A DNA stretch of 64,000 nt from Parabacteroides hominis (GTDB lineage: Bacteria > Bacteroidota > Bacteroidia > Bacteroidales > Tannerellaceae). The stretch lies in the NCBI RefSeq assembly GCF_014287585.1, contig NZ_JACOOJ010000007.1, positions 116,938-180,937 of the forward strand, given 5' to 3'. Both the position numbers and the translations under genes were made by a program. The notes under the pieces are model-generated. The model was not told the origin of the DNA. It was given only the letters and a program-made list of their open reading frames with translations, and ran no database searches. Numbering within the stretch: the stretch's first letter is position 1; every line of letters starts with the position of its first letter. Shown piece by piece: positions 62,025-64,000 of this stretch.

Positions 62025-62693
62025 ATGATAGATATATTAATGAAAGCTCCGTTATTCCAGCATGTTTCTTCCGAAGCTATTTCCGGCTTTCTGGAAAAAA
62101 TCCCGTATCGGGTTGAAAGCTATCGGGAACATGATGTTGTGGCTCTTCAAGGTGCTCCTTGTAATCATTTGATGGTTGTTCTGAAAGGACTTTTACAGGG
62201 GCAAATGGTAAACGATGCGGGGAAGTTGGTTGTAATAGAAGAACTTACTCCTTCCCGTTTGTTGGCTCCAGCTTTTTTGTTTGCTCCCAAACATGAGTTG
62301 CCTGTCAATATCATAGCTGTCGAACCATCTGAAGTCTTATTTATATCCAGGATCGATTTTACCGAGTGGATGCAATCGGATAAACAGGTTTTGCAAAATT
62401 TCCTGATGCTGATTTCTGGTCGTACCAGTTTCCTGACAGATAAGATTATGTTCCTGTCACTCAAAAATATTAAAAATAAAATTGCCGATTATTTATTGCA
62501 TCATCTTTCTTCTCCGGATGCCTCGACGGTCAAACTGTCCGATACTCAGCAGGAAATCGCCGATCGATTCGGGGTTACGCGTCCTTCGCTGGCACGTGCA
62601 TTTGCCGAAATGGAGCAGGAGGGGATTATCTCGATTGACCGGAAGACAATCACGATCAATCGTATGCAACAGTTGAGGCAAATAGCAAAATAG
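62025..62693 (+). CDS. Crp/Fnr-family regulator, probably HcpR-like
   Basis: A 222-residue regulator with an N-terminal cyclic-nucleotide-binding-like barrel (about 10-125), a dimer helix, and a C-terminal Crp-type winged helix: KNIKNKIADYLLHH then TQQEIADRFGVTRPSLARAF (about 172-191). The Fnr-type cluster of N-terminal cysteines is absent; the barrel may bind haem or another ligand, as proposed for HcpR of Porphyromonas. Its divergent arrangement with hcp supports control of NO/hydroxylamine detoxification. A longer frame begins at 61857 but runs through the promoter and operator, so the ATG at 62025 is chosen. Confidence 0.87.
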   Translation: MIDILMKAPLFQHVSSEAISGFLEKIPYRVESYREHDVVALQGAPCNHLMVVLKGLLQGQMVNDAGKLVVIEELTPSRLLAPAFLFAPKHELPVNIIAVEPSEVLFISRIDFTEWMQSDKQVLQNFLMLISGRTSFLTDKIMFLSLKNIKNKIADYLLHHLSSPDASTVKLSDTQQEIADRFGVTRPSLARAFAEMEQEGIISIDRKTITINRMQQLRQIAK

Positions 62694-62731
62694 CCCCGCC
62701 AATTCATAAATAAAATGACGGGGCTATTTTT
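62687..62731. terminator. Bidirectional terminator between the Crp/Fnr-type gene and the ferritin-like gene
   Basis: TAGCCCCG (62691-62698), including the regulator's stop codon, pairs with CGGGGCTA (62719-62726); A- and T-runs flank it. It serves both converging genes. Confidence 0.85.
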
Positions 62732-62748
62732 CAGCAAAGTTCTTAAGT

Positions 62749-63261
62749 TTATTTGCCTAAGAGTGATTGCTTCATTCTTGCAATGTCACGCAGGTAATCC
62801 TGCAAATCTTGTTCGTGTTCTTCTTCCATAGACAGGATGTGTTTGGCGATATCGCAGGTGGTGAAGTCTTTACCATCTGTGAATTCGGCGATTTCCTGGT
62901 AACGTACGATAGCACAACGTTCGGATGCAACATTTTGGTTTAACAGATTAACTACGTCAAAGTCAGTAGGAATACTGTATTTGCATCTGGCAAGATCAGA
63001 CCATTTTTTCGGGTCTAAAACAGGAACACCTTCCAGCTCGATAATGCGGTCTGCCAACAGCTTGGCATGCCCAAGTTCTTCTTTTGCGTGTTCTTCAAAT
63101 TCAGCCTGCACGTTTGCTCGCATAGCTCCTTCTGCAACAAAGGCGCCAATCCAATATTGGTAGTAAGCTAACCATTCTTCGGATAATGCAGCATTCATTT
63201 GTACTAATAGATTGTCTACATCTAATTTGCCCTTAAGGATCTTAACACTTTCTTTTGCCAT
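62749..63261 (-). CDS. Dps-like ferritin (DPSL/thioferritin type)
   Basis: A 170-residue four-helix ferritin-like protein. Ferroxidase residues are visible in SEEWLAYYQYWIGA (Glu), EFEEHAKEELGHAKLL (E-x-x-H), NVASERCAIVRYQEIAE and MEEEHEQDLQDYL (E-x-x-H). Two cysteines, in LARCKYS and SERCAIV, lie near the diiron site, the mark of DPSL proteins such as the Bacteroides fragilis thioferritin, which detoxifies peroxide and stores iron. The ATG at 63261 begins MAKESVK; an in-frame upstream codon at 63291 adds ten residues without support. Confidence 0.88.
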   Translation of the reverse strand: MAKESVKILKGKLDVDNLLVQMNAALSEEWLAYYQYWIGAFVAEGAMRANVQAEFEEHAKEELGHAKLLADRIIELEGVPVLDPKKWSDLARCKYSIPTDFDVVNLLNQNVASERCAIVRYQEIAEFTDGKDFTTCDIAKHILSMEEEHEQDLQDYLRDIARMKQSLLGK

Positions 63262-63538
63262 GATTGTAAAATTTAGTTTAGTATAGCGCATAAATACATT
63301 TTAGGAACAACTGGTAGTTGTATTTGTTCATACCAAGAACCGGATATTATTTTTAGATTGTTTCTGTTTTTCTCATTCCTTCTCATCTTTTCATTTCCCG
63401 ATAAGGATATCTTTTTATCCTTGTTTTGTCATCATTTTCCCTTTTTGCTGGGACAAAGAAATAAAACTTCTCGTACATGCGTACCATACAATATCATTTC
63501 TTGTCCGTCAAAAAAAGGCGAAAAAAGAGTCTAAAATA

Positions 63539-63570
63539 TTTGGATGTAATAAATAAAACCTCTACTTTTG
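63539..63570 (+). promoter_or_regulatory. rRNA promoter P1
   Basis: TTTG at 63539-63542, a 20-base spacer and TACTTTTG at 63563-63570 form a perfect Bacteroidetes promoter about 325 bases upstream of the 16S gene. The preceding 63262-63538 has an AT-rich stretch with a small hairpin (AAGGATA 63403-63409 with TATCCTT 63416-63422) and no gene. Confidence 0.85.
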
Positions 63571-63717
63571 CACCCGCATTCGAGAGAGAACGGCATTAGC
63601 GTCAACATGATGAAAGGGGGGTAGCCCGGTGATAGTAGGATGAGGTTAGCGGAGCTAAGCGAATATCCAACCGCCCGGCGGCTTTCGGAAAACTCCTCAA
63701 ATTTTTTCTCTAAAAAA

Positions 63718-63748
63718 TTTGGCAATTTAAAAAAAGTCCTTACCTTTG
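63718..63748 (+). promoter_or_regulatory. rRNA promoter P2
   Basis: TTTG at 63718-63721, a 19-base spacer and TACCTTTG at 63741-63748 form a second strong promoter 146 bases before the 16S gene, after an A/T-rich segment. Confidence 0.85.
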
Positions 63749-63894
63749 CAGCCGCAATCGAAAGAAAGCGAAAAGTTCTTTGAAAGATTTACATATCAAC
63801 AAGTAGTACAAGAGACGTAGTAGGAATACTAAACATACCGTCAATAACTACAATAAACAACGAGATTCTGGGCAAAAGGCAAAAAAACAATTTA

Positions 63895-64000
63895 ACAACG
63901 AAGAGTTTGATCCTGGCTCAGGATGAACGCTAGCGACAGGCTTAACACATGCAAGTCGAGGGGCAGCGGGGGCAGCAATGCCTGCCGGCGACCGGCGCAC
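63895..64000 (+). rRNA. rrs: 16S ribosomal RNA, 5' part, cut by the window edge
   Basis: The universal 16S start GAAGAGTTTGATCCTGGCTC begins at 63900, and GATGAACGCTAGCGACAGGC with CATGCAAGTCGAGGGGCAGC follow. By comparison with E. coli numbering the mature 5' end should be near 63895. The bases visible fit Parabacteroides or close relatives. About 106 of roughly 1,500 bases are present. Leader sequence lies between P2 and the gene. Confidence 0.97.

Noticed and set aside
63531..63725. 64-codon minus-strand frame in the rRNA leader
   Set aside because: It covers both rRNA promoters and is antisense to the leader; no sign of coding.

Overview
The window is chromosomal DNA from a Bacteroidales bacterium, most likely Parabacteroides or a close Tannerellaceae relative. 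Evidence: many promoters have the Bacteroidetes form TTTG-N19-21-TAnnTTTG; the arginine pathway uses the succinylornithine-type carbamoyltransferase; there are TonB-type outer-membrane proteins and numerous lipoproteins; and the first about 106 bases of a 16S rRNA gene at the right edge look Parabacteroides-like. The genus is inferred from memory of 16S sequences, not from a search.

Layout. 166-6245: acyl-CoA ligase, small acidic lipoprotein, TonB-dependent-type barrel, type II NADH dehydrogenase and a 22-bp tandem repeat. 6292-12358 (minus strand): argF' followed upstream by an apparent operon of XRE-cupin regulator, acyl-CoA ligase, proB, a small membrane protein and proA. 12517-13107: a membrane-anchored AraC-type regulator with a textbook promoter. 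13446-31906: a 17-gene, nearly gapless plus-strand operon encoding an extracellular contractile injection system (eCIS): tube terminator, two sheaths, two tubes, DUF5908, LysM hub protein, VgrG-like spike, PAAR tip, gp25, two large baseplate wedge proteins, tape measure, eCIS-core (DUF4157) protein, AAA+ ATPase and two proteins I do not recognise by name. 31923-36127: ferredoxin, proline catabolism (P5C dehydrogenase, proline dehydrogenase) and proC. 36315-47091: C1 peptidase, NlpE-like lipoprotein, MscS channel, DPP-IV, a coiled-coil protein, a GH78 enzyme and an FKBP lipoprotein. 47092-47784: about 0.7 kb of non-coding DNA packed with hairpins. 47785-52233 (minus): argR-GNAT-argG-argC-argD. 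52567-63261: M48 lipoprotein, PorT-like barrel, membrane MutS-like ATPase, phospholipase A, AI-2E family transporter, map, mscL, hcp with a divergent Crp/Fnr (HcpR-like) regulator, and a Dps-like thioferritin. 63539-64000: tandem rRNA promoters and the 16S start.

The eCIS operon is the most striking system. It is not a T6SS (no TssJLM or ClpV) and not a prophage (no capsid, portal, terminase or integrase). Its parts match Afp/PVC/MAC-type particles and probably the known Bacteroidales injection systems. No toxin gene is recognisable inside the operon; the only eCIS-effector-associated domain is a stand-alone 173-aa DUF4157 protein. The operon looks more A/T-rich than its neighbours, which hints at horizontal acquisition, but I see no integrase, tRNA or attachment repeats.

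Metabolically the window joins proline and arginine biosynthesis (proB, proA, proC; argF', argC, argD, argG, argR) with proline breakdown. Pathway steps not seen here include argB, argH and the deacylase.
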